From: Pseudomonadota bacterium
GTDB taxonomy: Bacteria; Pseudomonadota; Gammaproteobacteria; Eutrophobiales; Eutrophobiaceae
Direction: 5' to 3'
Length of the DNA: 64,000 bases
Assembly (NCBI GenBank): GCA_013112535.1
Contig: JABFGI010000003.1
Span: 144,895-208,894, forward strand
A program made the position numbers and the translations under genes. How positions within the stretch are numbered: position 1 is the stretch's first letter; every line of letters begins with the position of its first letter. Positions 19,428 through 31,586 of this stretch are shown here, in pieces. The notes beneath the pieces are model-generated. The model was given only the letters and a program-made list of their open reading frames with translations, did no database searches and was not told where the DNA came from.

Positions 19428-19862
19428 GTGGCCAAAAAGATTGATAGCTATATCAAATTACAGGTGCCTGCGGGTCAGGCAAATCCAAGTCCACCTGTCG
19501 GACCTGCATTAGGTCAGCATGGTGTTAACATCATGGAGTTTTGTAAAGCGTTTAATGCGCAAACACAGAGTATTGAACCAGGTCTACCTGTACCAGTCAT
19601 CATTACCGTCTACAACGATAAGAGTTTTACGTTTGTTAGTAAAACTACGCCTGCGTCAATTTTATTGAAAAAAGCTGCCGGTATTAAAAGTGGTAGCGGC
19701 ACACCAAATACTAATAAAGTGGGTAAAGTAAGTCGTGCGCAATTAGAAGAAATTGCCAAGACTAAAGAGCCTGACTTAACCGCAGCTGATTTAGATGCTG
19801 CTGTTAGAACCATTGCTGGTACTGCTCGTAGTATGGGTATTGATACGGAAGGGGTGGTGTGA
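19428..19862 (+). CDS. rplK: 50S ribosomal protein L11
   Basis: A 144-residue protein, near the usual 142. L11 binds the GTPase centre of 23S rRNA and is needed for the RelA stringent response. The family opening [12 protein letters not shown] and the Pro-rich [11 protein letters not shown] loop (thiostrepton region) are present. The start is the GTG at 19428 with GAGGAG at 19415-19420; a longer frame opening at 19407 would cover the predicted L1 site and adds seven non-homologous residues. It ends 2 bases before rplA. Confidence 0.96.
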   Translation: MAKKIDSYIKLQVPAGQANPSPPVGPALGQHGVNIMEFCKAFNAQTQSIEPGLPVPVIITVYNDKSFTFVSKTTPASILLKKAAGIKSGSGTPNTNKVGKVSRAQLEEIAKTKEPDLTAADLDAAVRTIAGTARSMGIDTEGVV

Positions 19863-19864
19863 TC

Positions 19865-20560
19865 ATGGCAAAATTATCGAAACGAATTAAAGCGTATCAA
19901 GACAAAGTCGAGCCAGGTAAAGTTTATCTTGTCAAAGAAGCGTTGGATTTATTGAAAGAAGTGTCATCAGTCAAATTTGATGAGTCTGTTGAAGTGGCCG
20001 TTAATCTTGGTGTTGATGCTCGTAAATCAGACCAGCAGGTTCGTGGTTCAACTGTGTTACCTAAAGGTACAGGTAAAACTGTCAGAGTTGCTGTATTTGC
20101 TCAAGGCGAAAATGCAAAAATCGCTGAAGAAGCTGGTGCAGATGCGGTAGGTTTTGAAGACCTTGCTGAATCAATGAAAAAAGGTGATATCGATTACGGC
20201 GTAGTTATTGCGACACCTGATGCTATGCCGGTTGTTGGTAAACTAGGCCAAATTTTAGGTCCTCGTGGTTTGATGCCAAACCCTAAAGTAGGCACGGTAA
20301 GTAATGATGTAAAACAAGCTGTCGAAAACGCAAAAGGTGGACAGGTGCGTTATCGAACGGACAAGAACGGCATTATCCATTGTGTTATTGGAAAAGTATC
20401 ATTTGATGCTGATTCATTGATCGAAAACTTACACATGCTTTTGGGTGATTTAAAAAAAGCTAAACCAAGTGCGGCTAAAGGAGTGTATCTGAAAAAGATA
20501 AGTCTTTCGACAACCATGGGACCGGGATTGTTAGTTGATCAGAGCAGTTTGGCTGATTGA
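19865..20560 (+). CDS. rplA: 50S ribosomal protein L1
   Basis: A 231-residue protein of the L1 stalk near the ribosomal E site and the translational repressor of its own operon. The conserved parts are [41 protein letters not shown] and PNPKVGTV. The start is the ATG at 19865, two bases after rplK stops. An in-frame GTG six bases earlier overlaps the rplK stop and is less likely. Confidence 0.97.
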   Translation: MAKLSKRIKAYQDKVEPGKVYLVKEALDLLKEVSSVKFDESVEVAVNLGVDARKSDQQVRGSTVLPKGTGKTVRVAVFAQGENAKIAEEAGADAVGFEDLAESMKKGDIDYGVVIATPDAMPVVGKLGQILGPRGLMPNPKVGTVSNDVKQAVENAKGGQVRYRTDKNGIIHCVIGKVSFDADSLIENLHMLLGDLKKAKPSAAKGVYLKKISLSTTMGPGLLVDQSSLAD

Positions 20561-20660
20561 ATGAAAGCAGAATATTAATATGGAAAATAACGTTATTAGA
20601 TTTATGTATAACTAATAACATATAAAAGACTTTGTGACTGGCGATGTTTTTTGCATTAGC

Positions 20661-20770
20661 CAGACGTCAAAGACCGTAGGTGAATTTCTCATGAGATTCT
20701 TAATCTTGCCTACGCAGACGGTGTAATCAATAAACAGGGAAACCTGTGTGGTCACCGTAAACCGGTTTGT
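20661..20770 (+). promoter_or_regulatory. rplJ leader (L10-binding autoregulatory RNA)
   Basis: The 285-base gap between rplA and rplJ carries no gene but has the signature of the L10 leader. GTAGG (20676-20680) pairs with CCTAC (20709-20713), and ACCG (20673-20676) can pair with CGGT (20719-20722) across an internal loop containing GCAGA. A second hairpin with a GAAA tetraloop (20734-20747) and a third (20754-20766) follow. In E. coli the L10-(L7/L12) complex binds this RNA to repress rplJL. Boundaries are approximate. Confidence 0.7.
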
Positions 20771-20845
20771 TTTGAGTTAAATCATGACAAGCTATTTTAG
20801 TAAAAATAAGGTGCAAACCTTATTGAACTTAACAGGAGATGAAGA

Positions 20846-21373
20846 GTGAGTCTTAATCTAGATGCAAAGAAGGCAATTGTAGAAGAGATTGCCGGTGTTG
20901 CTGCGGAGGCTCCTTCTGCAATCGCGGCCGAATATATCGGTTTAACGGTGGCTGAAATGACTGAACTGCGTAACTCTGCGCGTGAGGCGGGCGTCTACTT
21001 GAAAGTAGTCCGTAACACGTTGGCGCGTAGAGCATTTGAAAATACACAATTCGAATGTATGCGTGATGAAATGGTCGGGCCATTAGTGTTGGCATTTTCC
21101 AGTGATGAACCGGGAAGTGCGGCACGTGTTGTTCGCAATTTTGCGAAGGACAATGACAAACTAGTAGTCAAGCTTGTAGCGTTGGATGGAAATCTTTTAG
21201 ATCCGTCTGAACTTGGCAAGCTCGCTAGTATGCCATCGCTTGATGAAGCACGCGCTATGTTACTTGGATTGTTATCCGCTCCGCTTGGTAAATTTGTCAG
21301 AACTGTTGCTGAACCACCAGCTAAATTAGCTCGTGTTCTAGGCGCACAACGCGACAAACAACAAGCAGCATAA
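20846..21373 (+). CDS. rplJ: 50S ribosomal protein L10
   Basis: A 175-residue protein that anchors the L7/L12 dimers to the ribosome. The conserved parts are AAEYIGLTVAEMTELR, REAGVYLKVVRNTLARRAFE and the MVGPLVLAFS strand; the C-terminal helix (KFVRTVAEPPAKLARVLGA) carries the L7/L12 docking surface. It begins with GTG behind AGGAG at 20834-20838. It is slightly longer than the E. coli protein (165). Confidence 0.96.
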   Translation: MSLNLDAKKAIVEEIAGVAAEAPSAIAAEYIGLTVAEMTELRNSAREAGVYLKVVRNTLARRAFENTQFECMRDEMVGPLVLAFSSDEPGSAARVVRNFAKDNDKLVVKLVALDGNLLDPSELGKLASMPSLDEARAMLLGLLSAPLGKFVRTVAEPPAKLARVLGAQRDKQQAA

Positions 21374-21426
21374 GTATCGAGCGGTATAACTTACAGTTTA
21401 GTTTTTAATTTTTGGAGAATTTTAAA

Positions 21427-21807
21427 ATGGCAGTTTCAAAAGATGAAATTAAAGAAGCACTGGGTCAAATGCCTGTGCTTGAACTCGTTGATTTAATCAA
21501 AGAGTTAGAAGACGAATGGGGTGTATCTGCAGCAGCGCCAGTTGCTGTAGCGGCTGCTCCAGGTGCTGGCGGTGACGCTGGTGCTGCAGAAGAAAAGACC
21601 GAGTTTGACGTTGTTATGTCAAGCTTTGGAGATAACAAGGTTGCTGTAATTAAAGCAGTACGTGGTATCACTGGTCTTGGCTTGAAAGAGGCAAAAGAAA
21701 TGGTTGAAGGTGCCCCTACAACTGTTAAAGAAGGTGCAAGCAAAGAAGAGTCTGAAGATATTAAAAAGCAGCTTGAAGAAGCTGGCGCATCAGTAGAAGT
21801 TAAATAA
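21427..21807 (+). CDS. rplL: 50S ribosomal protein L7/L12
   Basis: A 126-residue stalk protein that recruits translation factors. It has an N-terminal dimerisation helix pair ([26 protein letters not shown]), an Ala/Gly-rich hinge (about 37-54) and a C-terminal factor-binding domain ([38 protein letters not shown]). GGAG precedes the chosen ATG; an in-frame start 15 bases upstream would add MENFK and is unlikely. It lies 53 bases after rplJ and is normally translated four times as often. Confidence 0.97.
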   Translation: MAVSKDEIKEALGQMPVLELVDLIKELEDEWGVSAAAPVAVAAAPGAGGDAGAAEEKTEFDVVMSSFGDNKVAVIKAVRGITGLGLKEAKEMVEGAPTTVKEGASKEESEDIKKQLEEAGASVEVK

Positions 21808-21840
21808 CTTCAATTGCAGCGTTTAATAAGACAGCAAAAT

Positions 21841-21871
21841 CCGCAGGTAACGATTGTTACCTGTGGTTTTT
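21841..21871 (+). terminator. rplL-rpoB attenuator (intrinsic hairpin with U-tract)
   Basis: An 11-bp stem (21841-21851 with 21856-21866, one G-U pair) with loop GATT is followed directly by TTTTT. It lies in the 173-base rplL-rpoB gap, where E. coli has a partial terminator that lowers rpoBC transcription relative to ribosomal protein genes. Partial readthrough is inferred because I see no strong promoter before rpoB. Confidence 0.8.
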
Positions 21872-21980
21872 GTCGTGCTTATTGATATTGCCGTTTTGTT
21901 TAATTTAATTCGGTATCAGTTGAATATTCGTTAAGTCAGGATGTTCACTATATAACAAACACTATTATTGAGGAATTGTA

Positions 21981-24900
21981 ATGGCCTATTCCTATACAGA
22001 AAAGAAACGTATCCGAAAGGATTTTGGAAAGCGCTCCAGTATTATGGAGATACCTTATCTGGTAGCGACTCAGATTGAGTCTTTTGCACGATTTATACAA
22101 GTAGACGCAAGTCCTGAAGAAAGAACTGATGTTGGGTTGCAGGCGGCATTTAAGTCTGTGTTTCCTATCGTTAGTTTCTCAGGCAATGCTGCGTTGGAAT
22201 ACGTTAGCTATAAACTTGGAACGCCGGTATTTGATGTTAAAGAATGCCAGCTTAGAGGATTGACGTATGCGTCCTCTTTGCGAGTTAAGGTTCGTCTTAT
22301 TATTTATGATAAGGATGCTGGGCTTAACAACAAGGTTGTAAAAGATATTAAAGAACAGGAAGTGTACATGGGTGAAATGCCATTGATGACCCCTACCGGC
22401 ACTTTTGTTATTAATGGTACTGAGCGAGTTATCGTTTCGCAAATGCATCGTTCTCCAGGCGTCTTTTTTGAACATGATAAAGGTAAAACACACTCGTCTG
22501 GTAAATTACTTTATTCAGCGCGGGTCATTCCTTATCGTGGCTCATGGCTCGACTTTGAATTCGACGCAAAGGATCTGGTTTATTGTCGTATTGATCGTCG
22601 TCGAAAAATACATGCCACCATTTTATTGCGAGCATTAGGTTATAGTACTGAAGAAATACTCGATATTTTCTTTGATACTGATTCATTCAAAGTAACCAGC
22701 AAGGGTATTACTCTGGATTTGGTTCCTGAGCGTTTGCGTGGTGAAACAGCATCGTTTGATATAAAAACGAAAAGCGGCAAAATTATTGTTGAAAAAGAAC
22801 GCCGTATTACGGCGCGTCATATTCGTGAAATTGAAAAAGCAAGCTTAACTTCATTAATTGTTCCAGCTGAATTCCTGATTGGTAAAGTTGTTGCAAATGA
22901 TATCGTTGATATTGTCGATGAAGAAACCGGTGAAATTTTATTTCCAGCAAATACAGAAATCACGGAAGAATTACTTGAAAAAATTACCGAGTATAAAGGC
23001 AAGAGTCTTGAGTTACAGACAATTTATACTAATGAATTGGATAGTGGTTCTTTCATTGCAGATACATTACGTGCAGATCCAAGTAATAACCAGTTAGAAG
23101 CACAAGTTGAAATCTATCGCATGATGCGACCTGGTGAACCACCGACAAAAGATGCGGCAGAAAACTTATTCAAGAACTTGTTTTTTAGTCCTGACCGTTA
23201 CGACTTGTCAGCGGTTGGGCGAATGAAATTCAATCGTCGTGTCGGACGAAAAGAGGCAGAAGGTGAAGGTGTTCTTTCAAATGAAGACATTGTTGCCGTT
23301 ATGCAAGTGTTACTGGACATTCGTAATGGTAAAGGTGTGGTTGATGATATCGATCACCTTGGTAATCGTCGTATTCGTAGTGTTGGTGAAATGGCGGAAA
23401 ATCAATTTCGCGTAGGTCTTGTCCGAGTTGAACGTGCTGTTAAAGAACGTTTGAGTCTGGCCGAATCAGAAGGTTTGATGCCACAGGAGATTATCAATGC
23501 GAAACCGGTCTCTGCTGTTATAAAAGAATTTTTTGGTTCAAGTCAGTTATCACAGTTTATGGATCAAAATAATCCATTATCTGAAATTACGCATAAACGA
23601 CGTATTTCTGCATTAGGTCCTGGTGGTTTGACACGTGAGCGTGCCGGCTTTGAAGTAAGAGACGTGCATCCAACACATTACGGTCGTGTTTGCCCAATTG
23701 AAACGCCGGAAGGGCCAAACATTGGTTTGATTAACTCGTTGGCGATTTATGCCAGAACTAATGAATACGGTTTTCTTGAAACGCCTTATCGTAAAGTTGT
23801 CGATGGTAAAGCGACGAATGAGATCGAATACTTATCAGCTATTGAAGAAGGTGATTTTGTTATCGCGCAAGCGAGTGCGACGTTAGATGCAAAAGGTAAT
23901 CTAATTGATGAGCTGGTTTCTTGTCGGTTCCAGAATGAATTTACCATGTCTACGCCAGACAAGATCAATTATATGGACGTGTCGCCAAGACAGATTGTTT
24001 CTGTTGCTTCATCGTTAATTCCATTTTTGGAACATGATGATGCGAACCGTGCATTGATGGGATCCAATATGCAACGACAGGCTGTGCCAACACTAAGAGC
24101 GGATAAACCGTTAGTTGGAACAGGTATGGAAAGACGTGTGGCAATTGATTCGGGTGTTACAGTTGTCTCAGAGCGTGGTGGCGTTGTTGACTCCGTCGAT
24201 GCAAGTCGAATCGTTATACGTGTTAATGATAATGAAGTAATTGCCGGTGAGCCAGGTGTTGATATTTATAACCTGACAAAATATACACGTTCTAATCAAA
24301 ATACCTGCATTAACCAAAAACCATTGGTGAAGACAGGTGACAAGATTACCAAAGGTGATGTGCTCGCTGATGGTCCATCTACAGACATGGGTGAATTAGC
24401 ATTAGGCCAGAACATGCTTGTCGCATTTATGCCCTGGAATGGATACAACTTTGAGGATTCGATCTTGTTATCCGAGAAGTTGGTTAAGGAAGATCGTTAC
24501 ACCACCATTCATATAGAAGAATTAACCTGTGTGGCTCGCGATACAAAATTAGGTTCGGAAGAAATTTCTTCTGATATACCTAATGTCAGTGAAAGCGCTT
24601 TAAATAAACTGGATGAATCCGGTGTTGTTTATATTGGTGCTGAAGTTAATGTGGGAGACATTCTGGTAGGTAAAGTGACGCCAAAAGGTGAAACACAACT
24701 TACGCCGGAAGAAAAACTGTTAAGAGCAATTTTTGGTGAAAAAGCATCTGATGTGAAAGATACGTCTTTACGCGTACCTTCAGGCATGAATGGTACTGTT
24801 ATTGATGTACAGGTCTTTACTCGCGATGGTGTTGAGAAAGATGCGCGTGCATTGGAGATTGAAGAATCAGAATTGAACAGTGTTCGTAAAGATTTGAATG

Positions 24901-26078
24901 ATCAACTTCGAATCATGGAAGCAGGCGTTTATCAACGAATTGAAAAGTTGTTAATCGGTAAAGTTGCTGCAGGCGGTCCTTCAGGATTGGGTAAAGGTGA
25001 CAAGATTACCAAGGATTACCTGGAAGAAACGACTCGCGAAAAATGGTTCGAAATTCGTCTTGAAGATGATAAAGCAAACAAACAGTTAGAAGATGCAGCA
25101 CAACAGTTTGAAGCATTGAAAGAAGACTTTGACCGACGTTTTGAAGAAAAGCGTGCCAAGATTACTTCTGGCGATGATTTGGCTCCAGGTGTTCTAAAAA
25201 TGGTCAAGGTTTATCTTGCTGTTAAACGTCGTGTTCAATCAGGCGATAAAATGGCAGGTCGACATGGTAACAAAGGTGTTATTTCTACTATTGTTCCAGT
25301 CGAAGATATGCCGCATATGGAAGACGGCACACCCGTTGATGTTGTTTTAAATCCATTAGGTGTTCCCTCTCGAATGAACGTGGGGCAGATTCTGGAAACG
25401 CATTTAGGCTGGGCTGCGAAAGGTGTTGGTAACAAGATTGGCAAGATGCTTGAGCAGCAACAAGAAGTCCAGGCAGCTGAAATCAGACAACTTCTGGATA
25501 AAATTTACAACGCGAGTGGTAAAAAAGAAGATCTTGATTCATTTTCAGATGAAGAAATTATTGAGCTTGCTCATAACCTGAAAAATGGTGTGCCAATGGC
25601 AACGCCAGTTTTTGATGGTGCGACTGAAGAAGAAATCAAAGCAATGTTAAAAATTGCCGATCTTCCGGAAGATGGTCAAATGACATTATACGATGGCCGT
25701 ACTGGTGATAAATTTGAACGTCGAGTCACCGTTGGTTACATGTACATGCTCAAGTTGAACCATCTTGTTGATGACAAAATGCATGCACGTTCAACCGGTC
25801 CATACAGTCTGGTTACGCAGCAACCATTGGGCGGTAAAGCACAATTTGGTGGACAGCGTTTTGGTGAAATGGAAGTGTGGGCACTTGAAGCTTATGGTGC
25901 TGCTTATACTCTGCAGGAAATGTTGACTGTTAAGTCGGATGATGTGAATGGTCGTACTAAGATGTATAAAAACATTGTGGACGGTGATCATCAGATGGAA
26001 GCGGGCATGCCTGAATCTTTTAATGTATTAGTTAAAGAAATTCGATCGCTTGGTATCGATATCGAACTTGATACCTAA
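21981..26078 (+). CDS. rpoB: DNA-directed RNA polymerase subunit beta
   Basis: A 1365-residue protein, full length for gammaproteobacteria (E. coli 1342). It forms one jaw of the polymerase and much of the active-site cleft. The rifampicin-binding region reads as wild type ([18 protein letters not shown], then [12 protein letters not shown]), followed by [13 protein letters not shown]-like sequence ([18 protein letters not shown]). The catalytic-region motifs [12 protein letters not shown] and [20 protein letters not shown] are intact. GAGG precedes the ATG. There are 82 bases to rpoC, with which it is co-transcribed. Confidence 0.98.
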   Translation: MAYSYTEKKRIRKDFGKRSSIMEIPYLVATQIESFARFIQVDASPEERTDVGLQAAFKSVFPIVSFSGNAALEYVSYKLGTPVFDVKECQLRGLTYASSLRVKVRLIIYDKDAGLNNKVVKDIKEQEVYMGEMPLMTPTGTFVINGTERVIVSQMHRSPGVFFEHDKGKTHSSGKLLYSARVIPYRGSWLDFEFDAKDLVYCRIDRRRKIHATILLRALGYSTEEILDIFFDTDSFKVTSKGITLDLVPERLRGETASFDIKTKSGKIIVEKERRITARHIREIEKASLTSLIVPAEFLIGKVVANDIVDIVDEETGEILFPANTEITEELLEKITEYKGKSLELQTIYTNELDSGSFIADTLRADPSNNQLEAQVEIYRMMRPGEPPTKDAAENLFKNLFFSPDRYDLSAVGRMKFNRRVGRKEAEGEGVLSNEDIVAVMQVLLDIRNGKGVVDDIDHLGNRRIRSVGEMAENQFRVGLVRVERAVKERLSLAESEGLMPQEIINAKPVSAVIKEFFGSSQLSQFMDQNNPLSEITHKRRISALGPGGLTRERAGFEVRDVHPTHYGRVCPIETPEGPNIGLINSLAIYARTNEYGFLETPYRKVVDGKATNEIEYLSAIEEGDFVIAQASATLDAKGNLIDELVSCRFQNEFTMSTPDKINYMDVSPRQIVSVASSLIPFLEHDDANRALMGSNMQRQAVPTLRADKPLVGTGMERRVAIDSGVTVVSERGGVVDSVDASRIVIRVNDNEVIAGEPGVDIYNLTKYTRSNQNTCINQKPLVKTGDKITKGDVLADGPSTDMGELALGQNMLVAFMPWNGYNFEDSILLSEKLVKEDRYTTIHIEELTCVARDTKLGSEEISSDIPNVSESALNKLDESGVVYIGAEVNVGDILVGKVTPKGETQLTPEEKLLRAIFGEKASDVKDTSLRVPSGMNGTVIDVQVFTRDGVEKDARALEIEESELNSVRKDLNDQLRIMEAGVYQRIEKLLIGKVAAGGPSGLGKGDKITKDYLEETTREKWFEIRLEDDKANKQLEDAAQQFEALKEDFDRRFEEKRAKITSGDDLAPGVLKMVKVYLAVKRRVQSGDKMAGRHGNKGVISTIVPVEDMPHMEDGTPVDVVLNPLGVPSRMNVGQILETHLGWAAKGVGNKIGKMLEQQQEVQAAEIRQLLDKIYNASGKKEDLDSFSDEEIIELAHNLKNGVPMATPVFDGATEEEIKAMLKIADLPEDGQMTLYDGRTGDKFERRVTVGYMYMLKLNHLVDDKMHARSTGPYSLVTQQPLGGKAQFGGQRFGEMEVWALEAYGAAYTLQEMLTVKSDDVNGRTKMYKNIVDGDHQMEAGMPESFNVLVKEIRSLGIDIELDT

Positions 26079-26160
26079 TAACTGAGCATATAAAAGAAAT
26101 GAATATTAATGATTCAATTTTCGGACGTAAAGCCGAACAAATCTCCACAGGAGGCAAACC

Positions 26161-29100
26161 TTGAAAGACTTACTCAAGCTATTAAAGCAACAAGGACAAG
26201 TTGAAGAATTTGATGCTATTGCTATTGGCCTGGCATCACCTGAAAAAATTCGATCATGGTCTTTTGGAGAAGTTAAAAAACCTGAAACGATCAACTACCG
26301 TACGTTTAAACCGGAACGTGATGGTCTTTTCTGTGCCAAAATATTTGGTCCGGTTAAAGACTACGAATGTTTATGTGGTAAATATAAAAGATTAAAACAT
26401 CGCGGCGTTGTTTGCGAAAAGTGTGGAGTTGAAGTTACGCTTTCAAAAGTAAGACGTGAACGCATGGGTCATATTGATTTAGCCAGTCCGGTTGCGCATA
26501 TCTGGTTCTTGAAATCATTACCATCGAGAATGGGATTGATGCTGGATATGACCTTGCGTGAAATAGAACGTATTCTTTATTTCGAAGCATATGCGGTTAT
26601 TGAACCGGGTATGACTGATTTAGAAAAGGGGCAAATGCTGACAGAAGAAAATTATCTCGAAGCGATTGAGCAATACGGTGATGAGTTTGAAGCGAAGATG
26701 GGTGCAGAAGCTATTCGTTCATTACTCAAGCAAATAGATCTCGATGAAGAAATTGCCGTACTAAGAGAAGAAATTCCGAATACAAATTCTGAAACAAAAC
26801 TACGTAAATTAACCAAACGATTAAAGTTACTAGAGGCGTTTAAAAATTCTGGTAATAAACCTGAATGGATGGTGTTGTTAGTTCTTCCAGTGTTACCACC
26901 AGAACTACGTCCATTGGTGCCATTGGATGGTGGTCGTTTTGCTACTTCTGATCTTAATGATTTATATCGTCGCGTTATTAACAGAAATAATCGTTTAAAG
27001 CGATTATTAGATCTTAATGCGCCGGATATTATCGTGCGTAATGAAAAACGTATGTTACAGGAATCGGTTGATGCTTTGCTTGATAATGGTCGTCGCGGTC
27101 GTGCTATTACCGGAACCAATAAACTGCCATTAAAATCATTGGCAGATATGATTAAAGGGAAGCAGGGTCGTTTTCGTCAAAATCTGTTAGGTAAACGTGT
27201 CGATTATTCTGGTCGTTCAGTCATCGTAGTTGGGCCGACTTTACGTTTACATCAGTGTGGTATTCCTAAAAAGATGGCATTGGAATTATTCAAGCCATTC
27301 ATTTTTAGCAAACTGGAAAGACGTGGTCTGGCGACAACAATTAAAGCTGCCAAAAAACTGGTTGAGCGAGAAGGTTCTGAAGTTTGGGACGTTCTAGAAG
27401 AAGTCATTCGTGAACATCCCATCATGCTTAACCGTGCACCTACATTACATAGATTAGGTATTCAGGCATTTGAGCCTGTACTGATAGAAGGTAAAGCAAT
27501 TAATTTGCATCCATTAGTTTGTACTGCGTTTAATGCTGACTTTGACGGTGACCAAATGGCAGTACATGTACCATTGTCCATTGAAGCACAGCTTGAAGCG
27601 CGAACATTAATGATGTCGACTAATAATATTTTGTCACCTGCAAACGGTGAGCCTATTATTGTTCCGACGCAAGACGTGGTGCTCGGTCTTTATTATTTGA
27701 CTCGCGAATCTGTCGAAGCAAATGGCACAGGTATGGCTTTCGCTAACGTTAATGAAGTTAACCGAGCTTATGAAAGTGGCGCTGTTGAGTTACACGCAAG
27801 AATCAAATGTCGTATACGCGAAGTAACACTTGATGAAAACGGTGAAAAACAGGTTACTTTAAAACGCTATGAAACGACTGCGGGTCGTGCATTACTTTCA
27901 CGCATCTTGCCGGATGAAATTCCGTTTGATTTAATCGATAAAGTAATGACCAAGAAAACCATTTCTCAATTGGTTAATACTTGTTACAGAAGACTAGAAT
28001 TAAAAGAGACGGTTATCTTCTCTGATCAGTTGATGTACACCGGTTTTAAATATTCAACTCGTGCCGGTGTGTCTATCGGTATTGAAGATATGGTTGTACC
28101 GGATGATAAAGAAGACATCATTGGTAAAGCGGAAGAGCAGGTTAAAAGTTTCCAGGAACAATATGCTTCAGGTTTAATTACCGACGGTGAACGTTATAAC
28201 AAGGTTGTTGATATCTGGTCACGTACTAATGATCAGGTTGCGAAAGCAATGATGGATAAACTTGGTGTTGATATGAAAACCGATATTGAAGGTAAAGAAG
28301 TCGAAGAAGATTCCTTTAACTCAATTTATATGATGGCTGATTCAGGTGCTCGAGGTTCTGCAGCACAAATCAGACAATTAGCAGGTATGCGTGGTTTGAT
28401 GGCGAAACCGGATGGTTCCATTATTGAAACGCCGATCACGGCCAACTTCCGTGAAGGTTTAGACGTACTTCAATACTTCATCTCGACACACGGTGCTCGT
28501 AAAGGTCTGGCTGATACCGCATTGAAAACAGCAAACTCAGGTTATCTGACTCGTCGTCTAGTTGATGTAGCACAGGATCTGGTTATTTCTGAAGAAGACT
28601 GTGGTACTGAAGAAGGTCTGGAAATGAGCCCTATCATTGAGGGTGGTGATGTTATTGAGCCTTTGAGAGAACTTGTACTAGGACGAGTGCTATTAAAAGA
28701 CGCAGCAAATATGGATGGCGAAGTGATTGCCAAAGCAGGTACTTTACTTGATGAACACTGGGTTGACGTGCTTGATGAAAAAGGTGTTGATCAAGTCGTT
28801 GTTCGTTCAACCATTACCTGTGAAACCCGTTATGGTGCTTGTCGCCAGTGTTATGGTCGTGATTTAGGTCGTGGTCATCTGGTTAATATAGGTGAGTCAG
28901 TGGGTGTTATTGCGGCTCAGTCAATTGGTGAACCAGGTACCCAGTTGACCATGCGTACTTTCCATATTGGTGGTGCGGCTTCGCGTGCTGCGGCAGTTAG
29001 CAATATCGAAGTAAAGAACGGTGGCACAATTTATTTACAGAATGTGAAAACGCTGGAGCAGGAGAGCGGCAACAAAGTTGTGATCTCTCGTTCTGGTGAG

Positions 29101-30387
29101 ATTCTGCTTCGTGATGAAACAGGTCGTGAACGTGAACATTACAAACTACCTTACGGTGCTGTTTTAACAGCGGGTGACGGTGATAAGGTTCAACCTGGTC
29201 AACAAATCGCATCATGGGATCCGCATACACACCCTGTTATCACAGAGGTAAAAGGTCGTGTTCAGTTCTCCGATATCGTAGATGGTGTCACTGTCACACG
29301 TCATACTGATGAAATTACTGGCTTAACTAATATCGTAGTGATGGATCCAAAGCAACGTGCATCCAGTGCGAAAGATTTGCGTCCTACAGTTAAGTTAGTT
29401 GATGAGAATGGTGACGAAGTCAAAATTCCAGGTACGGAACAAGTAGCTCATTACCTCTTACCAGCAAGAGCGCTTATTAATGTAACTGATGGTAAAGAAG
29501 TGAACATTGGTGAAGTCATAGCTCGTCTTCCGCAAGAATCTTCAAAAACTCGTGATATTACTGGTGGTTTACCAAGAGTTGCGGATTTATTTGAAGCACG
29601 TAAACCAAAAGAGCCTGCAGTTCTGGCAGAAATATCAGGTGTGATTAGTTTTGGTAAAGAAACCAAAGGTAAACAACGAATTGTGATTACCGGTCCAGGT
29701 GAAGACAATGTTTATGAAGAACTCATTCCAAAATGGCGACATGTCAGTGTGTTCGAGGGTGAGCATGTTGTTAAAGGTGAAAACATAGTTGATGGACCTC
29801 CTACACCACATGACATTTTAAGGCTCAAAGGTGTTCGTGCCTTATATGACTTCATTAGTAGTGAAATACAGGAAGTCTATCGTCTGCAGGGCGTGAAAAT
29901 TAATGATAAGCATATTGAAGTTATCGTGCGTCAAATGTTGCGTAAGGCGGAAATTACTGATGCTGGTGATACTTCATTCCTGAAGGGTGAACAAATGGAG
30001 CGTTCCAGAGTTCTGGAAGAAAACGAACGCGTAGAAGCTGAAGGTAAAAAACCAGCTGAATGGGTGCCTATATTATTAGGTATTACCAAAGCGTCACTCT
30101 CAACCGAGTCGTTTATTTCAGCAGCATCATTCCAGGAAACAACGCGCGTCCTGACAGAAGCCAGTGTTTGTGGAAAACGTGATGATCTACGCGGATTAAA
30201 GGAAAATGTCATTGTGGGTCGTCTAATTCCTGCCGGAACTGGTTTGGCTTATCATGCAGAGCGTCGTGAACGTTTAGATGCCCGATCTGAGCCAGAATCA
30301 GCTCCGGAAAACGTGGAAATTGAAGAGGTAGAAATCCCACAAATCGATTCTGATTCCGAAGTGGTCGAAGGCTCGACAGGAACTTAA
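26161..30387 (+). CDS. rpoC: DNA-directed RNA polymerase subunit beta'
   Basis: A 1408-residue catalytic subunit, E. coli length. The first zinc site uses C70, C72, C85 and C88; the active-site loop [16 protein letters not shown] holds the three Mg2+-binding aspartates; the second zinc cluster is around [19 protein letters not shown]; and the trigger loop [10 protein letters not shown] is normal. The start is a TTG at 26161 behind a strong AGGAGG; the residues [11 protein letters not shown] match the usual N-terminus and no nearer ATG would keep it. A strong terminator follows about 60 bases after the stop. Confidence 0.98.
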   Translation: MKDLLKLLKQQGQVEEFDAIAIGLASPEKIRSWSFGEVKKPETINYRTFKPERDGLFCAKIFGPVKDYECLCGKYKRLKHRGVVCEKCGVEVTLSKVRRERMGHIDLASPVAHIWFLKSLPSRMGLMLDMTLREIERILYFEAYAVIEPGMTDLEKGQMLTEENYLEAIEQYGDEFEAKMGAEAIRSLLKQIDLDEEIAVLREEIPNTNSETKLRKLTKRLKLLEAFKNSGNKPEWMVLLVLPVLPPELRPLVPLDGGRFATSDLNDLYRRVINRNNRLKRLLDLNAPDIIVRNEKRMLQESVDALLDNGRRGRAITGTNKLPLKSLADMIKGKQGRFRQNLLGKRVDYSGRSVIVVGPTLRLHQCGIPKKMALELFKPFIFSKLERRGLATTIKAAKKLVEREGSEVWDVLEEVIREHPIMLNRAPTLHRLGIQAFEPVLIEGKAINLHPLVCTAFNADFDGDQMAVHVPLSIEAQLEARTLMMSTNNILSPANGEPIIVPTQDVVLGLYYLTRESVEANGTGMAFANVNEVNRAYESGAVELHARIKCRIREVTLDENGEKQVTLKRYETTAGRALLSRILPDEIPFDLIDKVMTKKTISQLVNTCYRRLELKETVIFSDQLMYTGFKYSTRAGVSIGIEDMVVPDDKEDIIGKAEEQVKSFQEQYASGLITDGERYNKVVDIWSRTNDQVAKAMMDKLGVDMKTDIEGKEVEEDSFNSIYMMADSGARGSAAQIRQLAGMRGLMAKPDGSIIETPITANFREGLDVLQYFISTHGARKGLADTALKTANSGYLTRRLVDVAQDLVISEEDCGTEEGLEMSPIIEGGDVIEPLRELVLGRVLLKDAANMDGEVIAKAGTLLDEHWVDVLDEKGVDQVVVRSTITCETRYGACRQCYGRDLGRGHLVNIGESVGVIAAQSIGEPGTQLTMRTFHIGGAASRAAAVSNIEVKNGGTIYLQNVKTLEQESGNKVVISRSGEILLRDETGREREHYKLPYGAVLTAGDGDKVQPGQQIASWDPHTHPVITEVKGRVQFSDIVDGVTVTRHTDEITGLTNIVVMDPKQRASSAKDLRPTVKLVDENGDEVKIPGTEQVAHYLLPARALINVTDGKEVNIGEVIARLPQESSKTRDITGGLPRVADLFEARKPKEPAVLAEISGVISFGKETKGKQRIVITGPGEDNVYEELIPKWRHVSVFEGEHVVKGENIVDGPPTPHDILRLKGVRALYDFISSEIQEVYRLQGVKINDKHIEVIVRQMLRKAEITDAGDTSFLKGEQMERSRVLEENERVEAEGKKPAEWVPILLGITKASLSTESFISAASFQETTRVLTEASVCGKRDDLRGLKENVIVGRLIPAGTGLAYHAERRERLDARSEPESAPENVEIEEVEIPQIDSDSEVVEGSTGT

Positions 30388-30446
30388 AAAATTAAGTGTG
30401 ATCTTCCTTGACTGATCATCGCCAAGGACATAAAATCCCGCCTCTT

Positions 30447-30488
30447 TGACAGACTGGGTCGCTTTTCCCAGTCTGTCATTTTATTTAT
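30447..30488 (+). terminator. Intrinsic terminator after rpoC
   Basis: A perfect 12-bp stem (30447-30458 with 30467-30478) has an 8-base loop TCGCTTTT and is followed by a T-rich run starting at 30479. It ends the rpoBC transcript. The 288-base rpoC-rpsL gap therefore must hold the str operon promoter in its second half; I find no clear -35/-10 pair there. Confidence 0.9.
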
Positions 30489-30675
30489 AAGTATTGGAAA
30501 TTTCGGCGAATTTTGGAAAATTCGACGATAAATCAGATATGCCTCCAGGTTATTCCGAAGGAATTCTGCACCAGTCCGTACTGTTTAGTAGTTATGGTAT
30601 TCATAAGTCGAATACAACAGTCCGGGTGGGTGAGGCAGTCTGCGCACTTAACAAATTGAAAAATAAGATAATTTT

Positions 30676-31050
30676 ATGACAACAATCAATCAATTAGTCA
30701 GAAATCCGCGTAAGCGGCAACGTGCAAAGAGCAATGTGCCTGCACTGGAAGCCTGCCCTCAAAAACGAGGTGTATGTACGCGTGTGTATACCACCACGCC
30801 AAAGAAGCCGAACTCAGCATTACGTAAGGTTGCACGTGTTCGATTGACTAATGGTCAGGAAGTAACCACTTACATAGGTGGTGAAGGCCATAACTTGCAA
30901 GAACACTCTGTTATTTTAATCAGAGGTGGTCGTGTAAAAGATTTACCTGGTGTTCGATATCATACCGTTCGCGGTACCTTGGATACATCGGGTGTAGCGG
31001 ATAGACGTCAAGGGCGCTCCAAATATGGCGCGAAAAAGCCTAAGTCTTAA
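30676..31050 (+). CDS. rpsL: 30S ribosomal protein S12
   Basis: A 124-residue decoding-centre protein. The two accuracy loops read [13 protein letters not shown] and [18 protein letters not shown], both of the wild-type, streptomycin-sensitive kind. The ATG is preceded by an A/T-rich stretch with no recognisable Shine-Dalgarno, unusual for so highly expressed a gene; an S1-type A/U-rich leader is one explanation. It is the first gene of the str group. Confidence 0.97.
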   Translation: MTTINQLVRNPRKRQRAKSNVPALEACPQKRGVCTRVYTTTPKKPNSALRKVARVRLTNGQEVTTYIGGEGHNLQEHSVILIRGGRVKDLPGVRYHTVRGTLDTSGVADRRQGRSKYGAKKPKS

Positions 31051-31090
31051 TTAATACATTATATAAAGAATAGATACAGGAATAGTTTGA

Positions 31091-31564
<474 letters not shown>

Positions 31565-31586
31565 TAGAAGTTAATTAATTGAAAAA

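Noticed and set aside
30494-30679. 61-codon open frame in the rpoC-rpsL gap
   Set aside because: No ribosome binding site, no recognisable protein sequence, and it covers the place where the str leader and promoter must lie.
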